From Amphibiibacter pelophylacis (GTDB lineage Bacteria; Pseudomonadota; Gammaproteobacteria; Burkholderiales; Burkholderiaceae_C), in the NCBI RefSeq assembly GCF_037688875.1, contig NZ_JAWDIE010000001.1, positions 211,881-275,880 of the forward strand: 64,000 nt of DNA, given 5' to 3'. The position numbers and the translations under genes were made by a program. The notes under the pieces were generated by a model. That model was not told where the DNA came from. It did not search any database and saw only the letters and a list, made by a program, of their open reading frames with translations. Each line of letters opens with the position of its first letter. Position 1 is the stretch's first letter. Below are positions 35,053 to 43,571 of this stretch, one piece after another.

Positions 35053-36224
35053 GCCTCGGTACGGCATATCCGCAGATTTCACGCCGCACTTTGCTCGGCC
35101 TGGCCCTCGCCAGCGCCACCACGGCCCTGGCCGGATGCGCCCTGCATCGCCCGGACAGTACGGCGTCCGGGACGCCCGAACGGCCCGCGCTGCCTTCTGG
35201 CTGGCGGCTGCTGGGCAGCAGTTCGGCGCGGCCCGGGCTGGTGGTGGATGGCACGCCCGTGGGCGGGCTGTCGGGGCTGGATTACAACCCCATCACTGGC
35301 CTGTGGTGGGCGCTGAGTGACGACCGCTCGCAGCGCGCCCCGGCGCGGCTCTACACCTTCGATCTGGCCCTGAATCCGCATGGCGTGGCCGCACCGCAGT
35401 TTCGCCAGATGATTGCGCTGCGCCAGCCGGACGGGCGGCTCTATCCGGGACCGTCGGGCTGGCAGGGGCGGGCGCGCAGCGGCCCCATCCCCGATCCGGA
35501 AGGATTGCGCCTGCTCCCTGGCACCGATCTGCTGGTCTGGACCAGCGAGGGCGACATCGATCGCGGCGAGCCGCCCGCCCTGACGCTGACGCGCCGCGAT
35601 GGCCGCGCCGTGGACGAGCTGCCGCTGCCCGCCGAGCTGGTCACGATGGCCCAGGGCGTTGGCCCGCGCAACAACCAGACGCTGGAAGGCCTGGCGCTGG
35701 TGCCAGGCACGCGCCAGCTCTGGCTGGGCATGGAAGGCGCCCTGAAGCAGGATGGTGATCTGCGCCGCTTCACCCGCTACGACCTGGACGGCCGCCGCGC
35801 CATCGCCCAGCGCGCTTACGCCCTGAGCGAAGGGCCGCACGGCTTTGGTCGCGCCTTTATCGGCGTCAGCGAGCTGCTGGCCTGGGGGCCGCATCACCTG
35901 CTGGTGCTGGAGCGCGCGTTCAGCATCACCCGAGGCTTTGAAGTGCGCCTGGTGCTGGCCGATACGCGCACCGGCAGCGACACGCTGGGCCAGCTGCGGC
36001 TGGATCCCAGGCAGATACAGCCCATGCGCAGCACGGTGCTGGTCGATTTCGGCCAGATCACCGGGGCGGCCCTGCCGCGCATCGACAATCTGGAAGGCAT
36101 GGCCTGGGGGCCGACGCTGCCCACGGGCGAGCGCACGCTGGTGCTCATCGCCGACGACAATTTCCTGGCCCTGCAGCAGACCCAGTGCGTGGCGCTGGTG
36201 CTGCCGGCGGGCGATCCGGCCTGA
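35049..36224 (+). CDS. phytase-like / esterase-like periplasmic protein (Tat lipoprotein)
   Basis: The 391-aa product has a twin-arginine signal (SRRTLLGLALA) with lipobox LAGC, then a beta-propeller-like domain with GGLSGLDYNPITGLWWALSDD and NQTLEGLALVPGTRQLW, as in the 'esterase-like activity of phytase' family. The substrate is unknown. No ATG precedes the signal peptide. TTG 35049, immediately after GGGGGAGGG and overlapping the brnA stop, is the only well-placed start. Confidence 0.8.
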   Translation: MSLGTAYPQISRRTLLGLALASATTALAGCALHRPDSTASGTPERPALPSGWRLLGSSSARPGLVVDGTPVGGLSGLDYNPITGLWWALSDDRSQRAPARLYTFDLALNPHGVAAPQFRQMIALRQPDGRLYPGPSGWQGRARSGPIPDPEGLRLLPGTDLLVWTSEGDIDRGEPPALTLTRRDGRAVDELPLPAELVTMAQGVGPRNNQTLEGLALVPGTRQLWLGMEGALKQDGDLRRFTRYDLDGRRAIAQRAYALSEGPHGFGRAFIGVSELLAWGPHHLLVLERAFSITRGFEVRLVLADTRTGSDTLGQLRLDPRQIQPMRSTVLVDFGQITGAALPRIDNLEGMAWGPTLPTGERTLVLIADDNFLALQQTQCVALVLPAGDPA

Positions 36225-36247
36225 TCATCTTTTCTGCTGGGGCTGAC

Positions 36248-37915
36248 ATGGACTCTGCCGCGCACTTTGACCACATCATCATCGGGGCCGGAACGGCCGG
36301 CTGCCTGCTGGCCAACCGCCTGAGCCGCGATCCGGCGCGCCGCGTGCTGCTGATCGAAGCGGGCGGCCCGGACCGCTCGCCCTGGATTCACATCCCGGTG
36401 GGCTACCTGTACTGCATCGGCCACCCGGCCACCGACTGGCGCTTCCAGACCGCCGCCGAACCGGGCCTGAACGGCCGCCGTCTGCGCTACCCGCGCGGGC
36501 GCACGCTGGGCGGCTGCAGCAGCATCAACGGCATGATTTACATGCGCGGCCAGCGCGAGGATTACGACGGCTGGGCCGACGCCACGGGCGACGATGCCTG
36601 GCGCTGGGACAACTGCCTGCCGCACTTCATCGCGCACGAGGACCACTGGCGCCTGCAGGCCGCCGACCCGGGCCTGACGGGCGCGGCGCTGGACGGCTTT
36701 CTGCGCGCCCACGGCCAGGATGGCGAGTGGAAAGTCAGCCGCCAGCGCCTGCGCTGGGACATTCTGGACGCCTACGCGCAGGCCTGCGAGCAGGCGGGCA
36801 TCGCGCCCACGCCCGATTTCAACCAGGGCAGCAACGCGGGCGTGGGCTATTTCGAGGTCAACCAGCACCGGGGCTGGCGCTGGAACACGGCCAAGGCCTT
36901 TCTGCGCCCGGCGCGGCACCGGCGCAATCTCACCGTCTGGACGGGGGCGCATGTGGAATCGCTCATTGTGGCGCCGGACAGCGGCGGGGGCTGGCACTGC
37001 AGCGGCGTGCAGGTGCGTCAGGCCCAGGGGCGCACCGCGCTGACGGCGGCGCAGGGCGTCATCCTGTCGGCGGGGGCGGTGGCCACACCACAGATTTTGC
37101 AGGCCTCGGGCCTGGGGCCGGGCGATCTGCTGCAGCGCCTGGGCATACCGGTGCGGCAGGATATGCCCGGTGTGGGCGCCAACCTGCAGGATCATCTGCA
37201 GATCCGCACGGTGTTTGGCGTCTCGGGCGCACGCACGCTCAACACGCTGGCGAACTCCTGGCTGGGGCGCGCGCGCATTGCGCTCGAATACGCTCTGACG
37301 CGATCCGGCCCGATGAGCATGGCGCCCAGCCAGCTCGGCGCTTTTGCCTGCACCTCGGGCGCGCACGTGCGGCCCAATGTGCAGTTTCATGTGCAGCCGC
37401 TGTCGCTGGATGCGTTTGGCGAGCCGCTGCACCGTTTCCCGGCGATCACCGCCAGCGTCTGCAACCTTCGCCCGACCAGCCGCGGCCACATCCGCCTGCG
37501 CCAGCCGGGCACCGACCACGAGCCCGAGATCGCCCCCAGCTACCTGGCCACCGGGGAAGACCGCCAGGTCGCGCTGGAGAGCCTGGCGCTGGTCCGGCGC
37601 ATCGCCGCGCAGCCTGCGCTGGCGCCCTACGCCCCGCGCGAGATCAAGCCCGGCACCGATCTTCAGGATGAAGCCGACCTGCTGCGCGCCATCGGCGATA
37701 TCGCCAGCACCATCTTTCACCCCGTCGGCACCGCCCGCATGGGCCGCGACGGCGACCCGCAGGCGGTGCTCGACAGTCGCCTGCGCGTGCGCGGTGTGCG
37801 CGGCCTGCGCGTGGTGGATGCCAGCGTCATGCCCACCATCACCAGCGGCAACACCAACAGCCCCGTGCTGATGCTGGCGGAGAAGGCCGCAGGCTGGATG
37901 CTGGCGGAGCGCTGA
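36248..37915 (+). CDS. GMC-family FAD oxidoreductase (choline-dehydrogenase-like)
   Basis: The 555-aa protein has the FAD-binding motif IIIGAGTAGCLLANRLS, GMC signature 1 (GRTLGGCSSINGMIYMRGQ), signature 2 (GAVATPQILQASGLG) and the C-terminal catalytic His/Asn region (FHPVGTARMG, then SGNTNSPVLMLAEKAA). It oxidises an alcohol, possibly a choline- or alkanol-like substrate. ATG 36248 replaces an upstream ORF start that lacks sense. It follows the phytase-like gene by 23 bp. Confidence 0.9.
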   Translation: MDSAAHFDHIIIGAGTAGCLLANRLSRDPARRVLLIEAGGPDRSPWIHIPVGYLYCIGHPATDWRFQTAAEPGLNGRRLRYPRGRTLGGCSSINGMIYMRGQREDYDGWADATGDDAWRWDNCLPHFIAHEDHWRLQAADPGLTGAALDGFLRAHGQDGEWKVSRQRLRWDILDAYAQACEQAGIAPTPDFNQGSNAGVGYFEVNQHRGWRWNTAKAFLRPARHRRNLTVWTGAHVESLIVAPDSGGGWHCSGVQVRQAQGRTALTAAQGVILSAGAVATPQILQASGLGPGDLLQRLGIPVRQDMPGVGANLQDHLQIRTVFGVSGARTLNTLANSWLGRARIALEYALTRSGPMSMAPSQLGAFACTSGAHVRPNVQFHVQPLSLDAFGEPLHRFPAITASVCNLRPTSRGHIRLRQPGTDHEPEIAPSYLATGEDRQVALESLALVRRIAAQPALAPYAPREIKPGTDLQDEADLLRAIGDIASTIFHPVGTARMGRDGDPQAVLDSRLRVRGVRGLRVVDASVMPTITSGNTNSPVLMLAEKAAGWMLAER

Positions 37916-37940
37916 TCGCTTGCCGTTAAAGTCTGGCCCC

Positions 37941-38498
37941 ATGAACACGCTTTTCGATCCCAAAACATTGATCGGTGCCCTTTCGCTCGGGGCGGTTTTC
38001 CTGGTCGCAGCGCTGGTGCTGGCGGCGCTGGTGCGTCGGCTGACGCGGCGGGTAGCGCCGCATCTGACGGATGTCACAGGCCTGGCGTTTGCCAGTGCGC
38101 TGGGCCAGGTCATGGTCTATCTGGGCACTTTTGTGCTTTACGCGCACCTGGTGCCCGACCTGCGCGCGCTGGGCACGGCACTGCTGACGGGGGTGAGCAT
38201 CGTCTCGGTCGTGATCGGCCTGGCAGCGCAGAACACGCTGGGCAACCTGGTGGCCGGGCTGTCGCTGGTGCTCTACCGCCCGGTGCGGGTGGGCGACTGG
38301 GTGCAGGTGTCGGCGCCTGCGGGCGTGACCACGGCCTGCGTCGAGCTGCTCTCGCTGGGCTACACCACGCTGCGCGATGCGCAGGGGCGGCAGGTGCTGG
38401 TGCCCAACAGCGTGATGGTCAGCAGCGTGGTCGTGCGCCTGAGCGCTGAACAGGCGGCGCAGGCCAGTCAGCCACCGGCGCCTTCGGTGGCGGGCTGA
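37941..38498 (+). CDS. small mechanosensitive channel (MscS family)
   Basis: The 185-aa protein has an N-terminal membrane helix, the pore-lining TM3-like stretch (VVIGLAAQNTLGNLVAGLSLVLYRPVRVGDW, seen in parts as AAQNTLGNLVAG and RPVRVGDWV), and a short beta domain ending near PNSVMVSSVV. It lacks the large C-terminal cage of E. coli MscS and is a minimal family member. The final TGA overlaps the bluB ATG by one base. Confidence 0.85.
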   Translation: MNTLFDPKTLIGALSLGAVFLVAALVLAALVRRLTRRVAPHLTDVTGLAFASALGQVMVYLGTFVLYAHLVPDLRALGTALLTGVSIVSVVIGLAAQNTLGNLVAGLSLVLYRPVRVGDWVQVSAPAGVTTACVELLSLGYTTLRDAQGRQVLVPNSVMVSSVVVRLSAEQAAQASQPPAPSVAG

Positions 38499-39274
38499 TG
38501 GCGATGGCTGACCTGCGGTTTTCTGCCACGGAGCGCGACGGAGTCTACCGCGCCATTTTCGAGCGCCGCGACGTGCGCTCGCAGTTTCTGCCGGGCCCGG
38601 TGCCGCCCGAAGTGCTGGCGCGCCTGCTGCAGGCGGCACACCACGCGCCATCAGTGGGTTTCATGCAGCCTTGGGATTTCATCGTCATCGAAAGCCGCGA
38701 GGTGCGTGAGCAGATCAAAGCCCAGTACGCCCGAGAGAACGAACGCGCCGCCGCGCGTTTCAGTGGCGAGCAGGCCGAGCGCTACCGCAGGCTCAAACTT
38801 GAGGGGATTCTGGACAGTCCGCTCAACCTGTGCATCACCTGCGACCGCAGCCGGGGTGGACCCCATGTGCTGGGCCGCAATACGGTGCTGGAGGCCGATC
38901 TGTTCAGCGCCTGCCTGGCGGTTCAGAACCTGTGGCTGGCCGCGCGCGCCGAAGGCGTGGGTGTGGGCTGGGTCAGCATTCTGGAACCCGTCGAGCTGGC
39001 CCGGGTGCTGGGCCTGCCCGACACGGTCGTGCCGGTCGCCTATCTATGTCTGGGCTATGTCAGCGCCTTTCTGCCGCAGCCCGAACTGGCGCTGGCTGGA
39101 TGGCGCCAGCGCCTGCCCCTGCAGGAGCTGGTTCACGCGGACGTGTGGGGCCAGCCGCTGCCGCCCGGTCCCCTGGCGCAGGCCCTGGACGCGGCCACCC
39201 AGGGAATTCCCTCTGGCGGCAAACATGAACAAAACATTAAAGTCCGCCCTGTTCCCGGTTCGGCGTGCGCCTGA
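38498..39274 (+). CDS. bluB: 5,6-dimethylbenzimidazole synthase (BluB)
   Basis: BluB cannibalises FMNH2 with oxygen to make DMB, the lower ligand of vitamin B12. The 258-aa nitroreductase-fold protein has YRAIFERRDVRSQFLPG (flavin phosphate site), HHAPSVGFMQPWDF, and GVGVGWVSILEP. A C-terminal tail of about 25 residues (HEQNIKVRPVPGSACA) is longer than usual. No other cobalamin gene or B12 riboswitch is near. It starts within the MscS stop (TGATG). Confidence 0.9.
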   Translation: MAMADLRFSATERDGVYRAIFERRDVRSQFLPGPVPPEVLARLLQAAHHAPSVGFMQPWDFIVIESREVREQIKAQYARENERAAARFSGEQAERYRRLKLEGILDSPLNLCITCDRSRGGPHVLGRNTVLEADLFSACLAVQNLWLAARAEGVGVGWVSILEPVELARVLGLPDTVVPVAYLCLGYVSAFLPQPELALAGWRQRLPLQELVHADVWGQPLPPGPLAQALDAATQGIPSGGKHEQNIKVRPVPGSACA

Positions 39275-39328
39275 CTGCGTGACGATCCTCACATCTGGTC
39301 TTTTCAACCAACAATTCTGGTGCCCAAT

Positions 39329-40597
39329 ATGAAACGTGTTTCCCAATGGATCCGTCCCCTGAGCCTGTCCCTGATGCTGGGCGGCGTGCTGACCGCCACG
39401 GCGGCGCAGGCGGGCGAAGTTGAAGTGCTGCACTGGTGGACGTCGGGCGGCGAGGCCAAGGCCGTCGCATCCCTGAAGGCCACGCTGGAAAAGAAAGGCG
39501 ACACCTGGAAGGACTTCGCCGTGGCCGGTGGCGGTGGTGATTCCGCCATGACTGTGCTGAAGTCGCGCGTGCTGTCGGGCAACGCCCCGGCTGCGGCCCA
39601 GATCAAGGGCCCGTCCATCCAGGAATGGGCGCAGGAAGGCGTTCTGGCCGACATCACCCCCGTGGCCACGGCCGAGAAGTGGGACAGCGTACTGCCCAAG
39701 GTCGTCGCTGACGTGATGAAGTACAAGGGCAAGTACGTGGCCGCTCCGGTCAACGTGCACCGCGTGAACTGGCTGTGGATGAGCACCGACGCCATGAAGA
39801 AGGCCGGTGTCACCAAGGCCCCGACGACATGGGACGAGTTCTTTGCCACCGCCGAAAAGTTCAAGAAGGCCGGCATCATCCCCTTGGCCCACGGCGGTCA
39901 GGACTGGCAGGATTTCACCACGTTTGAAGACGTGCTGCTGGGCGTGGGCGGTCCCGACTTCTACAAGAAGACCATGGTCAAGCCCGAAGCGGCCAGCCTG
40001 AACAGCCCGACCATGATCAAGGTGCTGGAGACCTATCGCAAGATCAAGCCCTACACCGACAAGAACGCGCCGGGCCGCGACTGGAACCTGGCCACGCAGA
40101 TGGTCATCAAGGGCGAAGCCGGCATGCAGTTCATGGGCGACTGGGCCAAGGGCGAATTCCTCGCCGCCAACAAGGCGCCGGGCAAGGACTTTCTGTGCGC
40201 TCCTGCTCCGGGCACCACCAAGGATTTCACCTTCAACGTGGATTCCTTCGCCTTCTTCAAGCTGAAGGACGCTGCCAAGATCAAGGCCCAGAACGATCTG
40301 GCCCAGGCCATCATGGCGCCCGAGTTCCAGGAAACCTTCAACCTGCTCAAGGGCTCGATCCCGGTTCGTCTGAACATGGATCTGTCCAAGTTTGACAGCT
40401 GCGCCAAGGACTCCTCGCGCGATTTCGTGGCCACCAGCAAGACCGGCACGCTGCTGCCGTCGGTGGCCCACGGCATGGCCCTGTCGTCCGCTGCTGCGGG
40501 TGCCGTCAAGGACGTCGTCAGCCAGTACTGGAACAACGACAGCCTGAGCGCGGCCGACGCCGCCAAGCGCATCGCGACCGCCGCGATGACGCAGTAA
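39329..40597 (+). CDS. gtsA: glucose/mannose-type ABC transporter substrate-binding protein
   Basis: The 422-aa periplasmic protein has a signal peptide ending TAAQA and the start of mature sequence GEVEVLHWWTSGGEAKAVASL typical of GtsA/glucose-binding CUT1 proteins. Further blocks are AGGGGDSAMTVLKSRVLSGN and HRVNWLWM. It delivers sugar to the two permeases encoded downstream. An intrinsic terminator sits between this gene and the permeases. ATG 39329 was preferred to GTG 39320. Confidence 0.88.
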   Translation: MKRVSQWIRPLSLSLMLGGVLTATAAQAGEVEVLHWWTSGGEAKAVASLKATLEKKGDTWKDFAVAGGGGDSAMTVLKSRVLSGNAPAAAQIKGPSIQEWAQEGVLADITPVATAEKWDSVLPKVVADVMKYKGKYVAAPVNVHRVNWLWMSTDAMKKAGVTKAPTTWDEFFATAEKFKKAGIIPLAHGGQDWQDFTTFEDVLLGVGGPDFYKKTMVKPEAASLNSPTMIKVLETYRKIKPYTDKNAPGRDWNLATQMVIKGEAGMQFMGDWAKGEFLAANKAPGKDFLCAPAPGTTKDFTFNVDSFAFFKLKDAAKIKAQNDLAQAIMAPEFQETFNLLKGSIPVRLNMDLSKFDSCAKDSSRDFVATSKTGTLLPSVAHGMALSSAAAGAVKDVVSQYWNNDSLSAADAAKRIATAAMTQ

Positions 40598-40636
40598 GGC
40601 CCACGCCAGCCTGCGCCCTGTGGCGCGGCTGGCCCG

Positions 40637-40679
40637 TTCTCCCGGCAACCGCCCTGCGGCCCGCCGGGAGAATTTTTTT
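40637..40679 (+). terminator. intercistronic terminator/attenuator after the binding-protein gene
   Basis: A perfect 10-bp stem TTCTCCCGGC/GCCGGGAGAA is followed by seven T residues. Placed between gtsA and the first permease, it should let only part of transcription pass, giving more binding protein than permease. Confidence 0.85.
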
Positions 40680-40712
40680 GTCCGCATGCCCCAGACGAGA
40701 AAAGGACACCCC

Positions 40713-41594
40713 ATGTCTGCACCGTCCAGCCTGCGCACGCCCTGGTTGCCCAAACTGGTGGTCGCGCCGAGCTTTGTCATCTCTTTCCTGTTCATTTACG
40801 GGCTGATTTTCTGGAACGGCTGGCTGTCGATGACGCCGTCGCGCCTGCTGCCCAACTACGACGAATTCGTGGGCCTCGAGCATTACGTGGCCCTGTGGAA
40901 CAACGACCGCTGGTGGGTGGCCATCACCAACCTGGGCAAGTTCGGCCTGTGTTTCATCGGCGGCGGCATGGCGCTGGGCCTGCTGCTGGCCATCCTGCTG
41001 GATCAGAAGATCCGCGCCGAAGGCGTCCTGCGCACCATTTACCTCTACCCGATGGCGCTGTCCTTCATCGTGACGGGCACGGTCTGGAAGTGGATCATGA
41101 ACCCGGGCCTCGGTCTGGACCGCGTGATGCACGCCTGGGGCTGGACCAGCTTCAGTTTCGACTGGCTGATCGATTCGGACAAGGCGATCTACACCGTGGC
41201 CATCGCGGGCATCTGGCAGAGCGCGGGCTTTGTGATGGCGCTCTTCCTGGCGGGCCTGCGCGGCATTGACGATTCCATCATCAAGGCCGCCCAGGTCGAT
41301 GGTGCCAGCCTGCCGCGCATCTACATGCGCATCCTGATCCCCAGCCTGCGCCCGGTGTTCTTCAGCACGCTGATGATCGTCTCGCACCTGGCGATCAAGA
41401 GTTTTGACCTGGTGATGGCGCTGACGGCCGGAGGCCCGGGCTACGCGTCCGACCTGCCCGCGACCTTCATGTACACCATGGCGTTCAGCCGGGGCCAGAT
41501 CGGTCTTGGCGCCGCCAGCGCGACCGTGATGCTGGCCACCGTGGCCGCCATCGTGGTGCCGTATCTTTACTCCGAGCTGAGGACCCGCAAATGA
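40713..41594 (+). CDS. gtsB: sugar ABC transporter permease (GtsB-like)
   Basis: This 293-aa MalF-type permease has six hydrophobic helices and the EAA loop (AGLRGIDDSIIKAAQVDGAS) that docks the ATPase. ATG 40713 is preceded by AAAGGA at 8-bp spacing. The next permease overlaps by ATGA. Confidence 0.9.
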   Translation: MSAPSSLRTPWLPKLVVAPSFVISFLFIYGLIFWNGWLSMTPSRLLPNYDEFVGLEHYVALWNNDRWWVAITNLGKFGLCFIGGGMALGLLLAILLDQKIRAEGVLRTIYLYPMALSFIVTGTVWKWIMNPGLGLDRVMHAWGWTSFSFDWLIDSDKAIYTVAIAGIWQSAGFVMALFLAGLRGIDDSIIKAAQVDGASLPRIYMRILIPSLRPVFFSTLMIVSHLAIKSFDLVMALTAGGPGYASDLPATFMYTMAFSRGQIGLGAASATVMLATVAAIVVPYLYSELRTRK

Positions 41595-42475
41595 GCGCGC
41601 CATCCACTGTCACTCCCGGCGGGACCGGGCTGCAGATCCACCGCATCATCCTGTGGGCGCTGCTGCTGGTTTTTGCGGCCTTTTTCCTGACGCCGCTGTA
41701 TGTCATGGTGTCCACGTCGTTCAAGGATCTGGACCAGATCCGCAACGGCAACCTGATGTCCATTCCCACCAGCCCCAGCTTCGCGGCCTGGTCCAAGGCC
41801 TGGTCCACCGCCTGCACGGGCGTGGACTGCAACGGGCTCAAGCCCTTCTTCATGAACTCGGTCTACCTGGTCGTGCCTGCGGTGCTGATCTCGACCGCCG
41901 TGGGCGCCATCAACGGCTATGTGCTGTCCAAGTGGAAGTTCCGGGGGAGCGAATTCATGTTCGCGCTGCTGCTGTTCGGGGTCTTCATGCCCATGCAGGT
42001 CGTGCTGCTGCCCATGAGCCAGGTGCTGGGCTATCTGGGCATCGCCAGCTCGATCAGCGGCCTGATCCTGATCCACGTGATCGCCGGTATCCCCAGCACC
42101 ACGCTGTTCTTCCGCAACTACTACGTCGGCCTGCCCGACGAGCTGGTCAAGGCGGCGATGCTGGATGGCGCGGGCTTCTGGCGCATCTTCTGGCGCATCA
42201 TCCTGCCGCTGTCCACGCCCATCCTGGTTGTGACGCTGATCTGGCAGTTCACCAACATCTGGAACGATTTCCTTTACGGCGTGGTGTTTTCGGGCGCGGA
42301 CAGCAAGCCCATCACGGTCGGTCTGAACAACCTGGCCAACACCACCACCTCGGTCAAGGAATACAACGTGGACATGGCGGCGGCCATGATCGCCGGTCTG
42401 CCCACCCTGCTGGTTTATGTGCTGGCCGGGAAATATTTCGTGCGTGGCCTGACGGCTGGCGCGGTCAAAGGTTAA
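41591..42475 (+). CDS. gtsC: sugar ABC transporter permease (GtsC-like)
   Basis: This 294-aa MalG-type permease has N-terminal helix IHRIILWALLLVFAAFFL, the periplasmic loop DQIRNGNLMSIPTSPSFAAW, and the EAA loop (LPDELVKAAMLDGAGFWRIF). It pairs with the preceding permease to form the CUT1 channel. The ATPase gene follows after 9 bp. Confidence 0.9.
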   Translation: MSAPSTVTPGGTGLQIHRIILWALLLVFAAFFLTPLYVMVSTSFKDLDQIRNGNLMSIPTSPSFAAWSKAWSTACTGVDCNGLKPFFMNSVYLVVPAVLISTAVGAINGYVLSKWKFRGSEFMFALLLFGVFMPMQVVLLPMSQVLGYLGIASSISGLILIHVIAGIPSTTLFFRNYYVGLPDELVKAAMLDGAGFWRIFWRIILPLSTPILVVTLIWQFTNIWNDFLYGVVFSGADSKPITVGLNNLANTTTSVKEYNVDMAAAMIAGLPTLLVYVLAGKYFVRGLTAGAVKG

Positions 42476-42484
42476 GGAGTCAGC

Positions 42485-43555
42485 ATGAGTGCTTTGTCTA
42501 TCCGTGAGGTGCGCAAGACCTTTGGTCAAGTGGAGATCCTCAAGGGCATCAACATCGAAATCGAAACAGGCGAGTTCCTGATCCTCGTCGGGCCTTCGGG
42601 CTGCGGCAAATCGACGCTGCTGTCGCAGATCGCCGGTCTGGACGTGCCCACCTCGGGCGCCATCCTGCTGGGCGATCGTGATATCACCCACCTGCCCAGC
42701 AAGGACCGCGACATCGCGATGGTGTTCCAGAGCTACGCGCTCTACCCGAACATGAACGTGGCGCAGAACATCGCCTTCGCGCTGGAAATGCGCAAAGTGC
42801 CCAAGGTCGAGCGCGACAAAGAGGTCCAGCGCGTGGCCGAAATGCTGCAGATCGGCCATCTGCTGGATCGCAAGCCGGGCCAGCTTTCGGGCGGCCAGCG
42901 CCAGCGCGTGGCCATGGGCCGCGCCCTGGCGCGTCACCCCAAGCTCTTCCTGTTCGACGAGCCGCTCTCCAACCTGGACGCCAAGCTGCGCGTCGAGATG
43001 CGCGCCGAGATCAAGCTGCTGCACCAGCGCACCAAAACCACCACCGTGTACGTGACGCACGACCAGGTCGAGGCCATGACGCTGGGCGACCGCATCGCCG
43101 TGATGCGCGACGGCGAAGTCCAGCAGTTCGGCACGCCCGATGACATCTACAGCCGCCCGGCGACGCGCTTTGTGGCCGAGTTCATCGGCTCGCCGTCGAT
43201 GAACTTCGTGCACTGCGCCTGGGACAACGGCCGCCTGGTGGGCCGCGACAAAGAGCTGCCGACCACCGAAAGCCAGCGCACCGCCATTGCCGCGCAGGGC
43301 GGCGGGGTGGATTACGGCGTGCGTCCGGAAGACCTGACGCTGTGCAATCCGACCGAGGCCAAGCTCACCGGCCACATCCTGATGCTGGAGCCCACCGGCC
43401 CCGAAACCTATGTGCAGGTGGACACGCCCGTGGGCCACGTCACCGCGCGCGTGGCGGGCAAGGTCACGCACCGTGTGGGGGAACTGGTGGGCCTGGACTG
43501 GACTTCGGCGCACAATCACCTTTTCATCACCAAAACCGGAAAACGCCTCGGCTGA
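42485..43555 (+). CDS. sugar ABC transporter ATP-binding protein (UgpC/MalK type)
   Basis: The 356-aa ATPase has Walker A GPSGCGKST, Q-loop FQSYALYPNMNV, signature LSGGQRQRVAMGRAL, Walker B LFLFDEPLSN and H-loop VTHDQVEAM. A C-terminal TOBE domain (GVRPEDL, then ETYVQV) is the regulatory part of MalK-like subunits. It energises the sugar importer. Confidence 0.92.
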   Translation: MSALSIREVRKTFGQVEILKGINIEIETGEFLILVGPSGCGKSTLLSQIAGLDVPTSGAILLGDRDITHLPSKDRDIAMVFQSYALYPNMNVAQNIAFALEMRKVPKVERDKEVQRVAEMLQIGHLLDRKPGQLSGGQRQRVAMGRALARHPKLFLFDEPLSNLDAKLRVEMRAEIKLLHQRTKTTTVYVTHDQVEAMTLGDRIAVMRDGEVQQFGTPDDIYSRPATRFVAEFIGSPSMNFVHCAWDNGRLVGRDKELPTTESQRTAIAAQGGGVDYGVRPEDLTLCNPTEAKLTGHILMLEPTGPETYVQVDTPVGHVTARVAGKVTHRVGELVGLDWTSAHNHLFITKTGKRLG

Positions 43556-43571
43556 CCGGACTGCTTCCACG

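Noticed and set aside
39275..39328. Possible regulatory RNA or riboswitch before gtsA
   Set aside because: The spacer is only 54 bp and shows no conserved structural element.
41567..43570. 667-aa minus-strand frame opposite the transporter genes
   Set aside because: It is antisense to a permease and ATPase with complete motifs; Asp/His/Gln-rich composition marks a shadow.
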